A stretch of DNA of 64,000 bases, from NCBI RefSeq assembly GCF_001435445.1, contig NZ_AZDH01000014.1, positions 219,545-283,544 on the forward strand. The letters run 5' to 3'. Below the pieces are notes generated by a model. That model was not told the DNA's origin. It saw only the letters and a list, made by a program, of their open reading frames with translations, and did not search any database. The stretch is from Companilactobacillus kimchii DSM 13961 = JCM 10707 (GTDB lineage Bacteria > Bacillota > Bacilli > Lactobacillales > Lactobacillaceae). Positions 62,914-64,000 of this stretch are shown here, piece by piece; positions within the stretch are counted from its first letter, which is position 1, and the number at the start of each line of letters is the position of its first letter. A program made the position numbers and the translations under genes.

Positions 62914-63927
62914 ATGACAGTAAAAATGGATGACATTGCTCGTCTTGCTAACGTTTCTAAATCAGCCGTTTCATTGGCTTTAAATGGTAAAGATGGTGTT
63001 AGTCAAGAAACACGAGATAAAATTTTTGAAGTAGTAAATAAATATGGCTATAAGCCACTAAGAAAAAATACTAAAAATACAGAAAAAACTATTACCAGTA
63101 TTAATTTTCTAGTAATCAAAGCGTCTGGTCTAGTCAGTGGCAATTATCGTTCGCTTCCTTTCTTTGACAGTCTAATTTCCTCACTTTCTGAGAAAGTTAG
63201 TGAAAATGGCGGTAGCTTGAAAATTATAACAACAGATAGTGAATCTTTATCTCAAACATTAGATGAAATAAAAAAAGATCAAAGTAATGGAACAATCGTT
63301 TTAGGTACCGATTTAAACGCTGCTCAAGCAGAACTTATAAATCAAAAATTAAACAGTGTTATTTTCGTTGATACCTATTTTGATGAACTTACTGCTGACT
63401 TCGTTACCATGGATAATTATCAAGGTGCTTTGTTGGCTGGTAAATATATTATCAACAAGGGATATAAAGATATTGGTTACTTTGCTTCGGACAAAATAAT
63501 TTCAAACTTCACCGAACGTAGGCGAGGATTCCGCGATGCCTTAAAATCTGCACATATTAAAATCAAGAATAATCATTTCTATTCAGTATCCCCAACAGAA
63601 CTAAATCCCAAAGGATTAGATATTGAGGATATAATTAATAAAGGATTGCCTCAAGTGATTTTTTGTGAAGATGATTATATTGCAATTCGATTGATTAAAG
63701 CTGCCCAACAAAAGAGCATTAAAGTACCTAAACAACTAGCCGTTATTGGTTTTGATGATATTTACGAAAGCTCCCTGATTAGCCCAGAATTGACAACCAT
63801 CCATGTTCCTGTTGACCAAATGGCTGAACAAGCTTTATTCCAATTAAGAAGAAGCTTATTTACATCGAACTGGTTTCCACAAAAGACACTTGTATCTACT
63901 CAATTAATTAAAAGAGATTCAATTTAA
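62914..63927 (+). CDS. LacI family transcriptional regulator
   Basis: 337 aa. N-terminal LacI HTH VKMDDIARLANVSKSAVSLALNGKDGVSQETRDKIFEVVNKYGYKP, then a periplasmic-binding-protein-like effector domain with FVTMDNYQGALLAGKYIINKGYKDIGYFAS, PKQLAVIGFDDIYESSLISPELTTIHVPVDQMA. ATG 62914 behind AGGAGGT is used. Likely controls the divergent GH1 gene and perhaps the isomerase/transketolase operons. Confidence 0.92.
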   Translation: MTVKMDDIARLANVSKSAVSLALNGKDGVSQETRDKIFEVVNKYGYKPLRKNTKNTEKTITSINFLVIKASGLVSGNYRSLPFFDSLISSLSEKVSENGGSLKIITTDSESLSQTLDEIKKDQSNGTIVLGTDLNAAQAELINQKLNSVIFVDTYFDELTADFVTMDNYQGALLAGKYIINKGYKDIGYFASDKIISNFTERRRGFRDALKSAHIKIKNNHFYSVSPTELNPKGLDIEDIINKGLPQVIFCEDDYIAIRLIKAAQQKSIKVPKQLAVIGFDDIYESSLISPELTTIHVPVDQMAEQALFQLRRSLFTSNWFPQKTLVSTQLIKRDSI

Positions 63928-64000
63928 TATAAAAAGAGACTTCCAATTGAAGTGCAATAAAAAAGTTAGACATTTTTATAGGTTTTAAAAAATCATGGAT
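63928..64000. other. Right edge, unassigned
   Basis: Short dyad ACTTC CAATT GAAGT (63939-63953), then AATAAAAAAGTTAGACATTT. The last part looks like the end of an IS3-family element, but the window ends before it can be judged. Confidence 0.2.

Overview
This is a low-GC Gram-positive chromosome segment, most likely from a member of the Lactobacillaceae. The gene content (two T-box leaders, LPXTG surface protein, SLAP-like cell-wall hydrolase, DUF4811 next to a DHA2 exporter, HelD, PTS systems) would fit Companilactobacillus or a close relative, but the genus is inference. Ribosome binding sites are strong, and several genes appear to start with TTG. No phage block, complete insertion sequence, CRISPR array or rRNA operon was seen. 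There is one tRNA gene, tRNA-Thr(GGU).

Layout. 1-8700: housekeeping genes, mostly on the minus strand (TatD nuclease, metG, a sirtuin, an HELYH protein, a PEBP protein, Ppx/GppA, a FetAB-type exporter, an NlpC/P60 hydrolase). 8700-9580: gene-poor region with two inverted copies of a ~174-bp structured repeat. 9580-13720: marR-exporter-DUF4811 operon and trpS under a T-box. 13750-20320: helD, a degenerate CPBP protein, an acyltransferase and a large LPXTG adhesin. 20450-29160: small regulator-effector modules (MFS/HxlR, DegV, tRNA-Thr, DtxR, MerR/acetyltransferase, and a PadR-HAAS-DUF4097 operon). 29470-32600: an amino-acid ABC transporter behind a tandem T-box leader, flanked by copies of the structured repeat. 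32640-35040: ADP-ribosylglycohydrolase, an unreported 33-aa membrane peptide, a deoxyribosyltransferase and a TetR regulator.

35260-45380 is the accessory core. It holds an orphan tail-spike-like beta-helix protein, then an apparent exopolysaccharide operon: a frameshifted GT2-GtrA gene, a BcsA-like synthase with a C-terminal PilZ (c-di-GMP-binding) domain, two tandem paralogous polytopic membrane proteins, and a secreted leucine-rich-repeat + GH8-like hydrolase. The layout resembles cellulose/Pss-type, c-di-GMP-controlled polysaccharide systems, but no diguanylate cyclase gene lies in the window.

45450-56200 is mixed. A ManNAc-type PTS-NanE-RpiR cassette (48.7-52.4 kb) sits precisely between two identical 44-bp direct repeats that carry a terminator, so it looks like an inserted or excisable island. 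56220-63930 is sugar metabolism: a split transketolase and an FGGY kinase diverge from an L-fucose-isomerase-like enzyme, with catabolite and LacI-type operators, followed by a 6-phospho-beta-glucosidase diverging from a LacI regulator.
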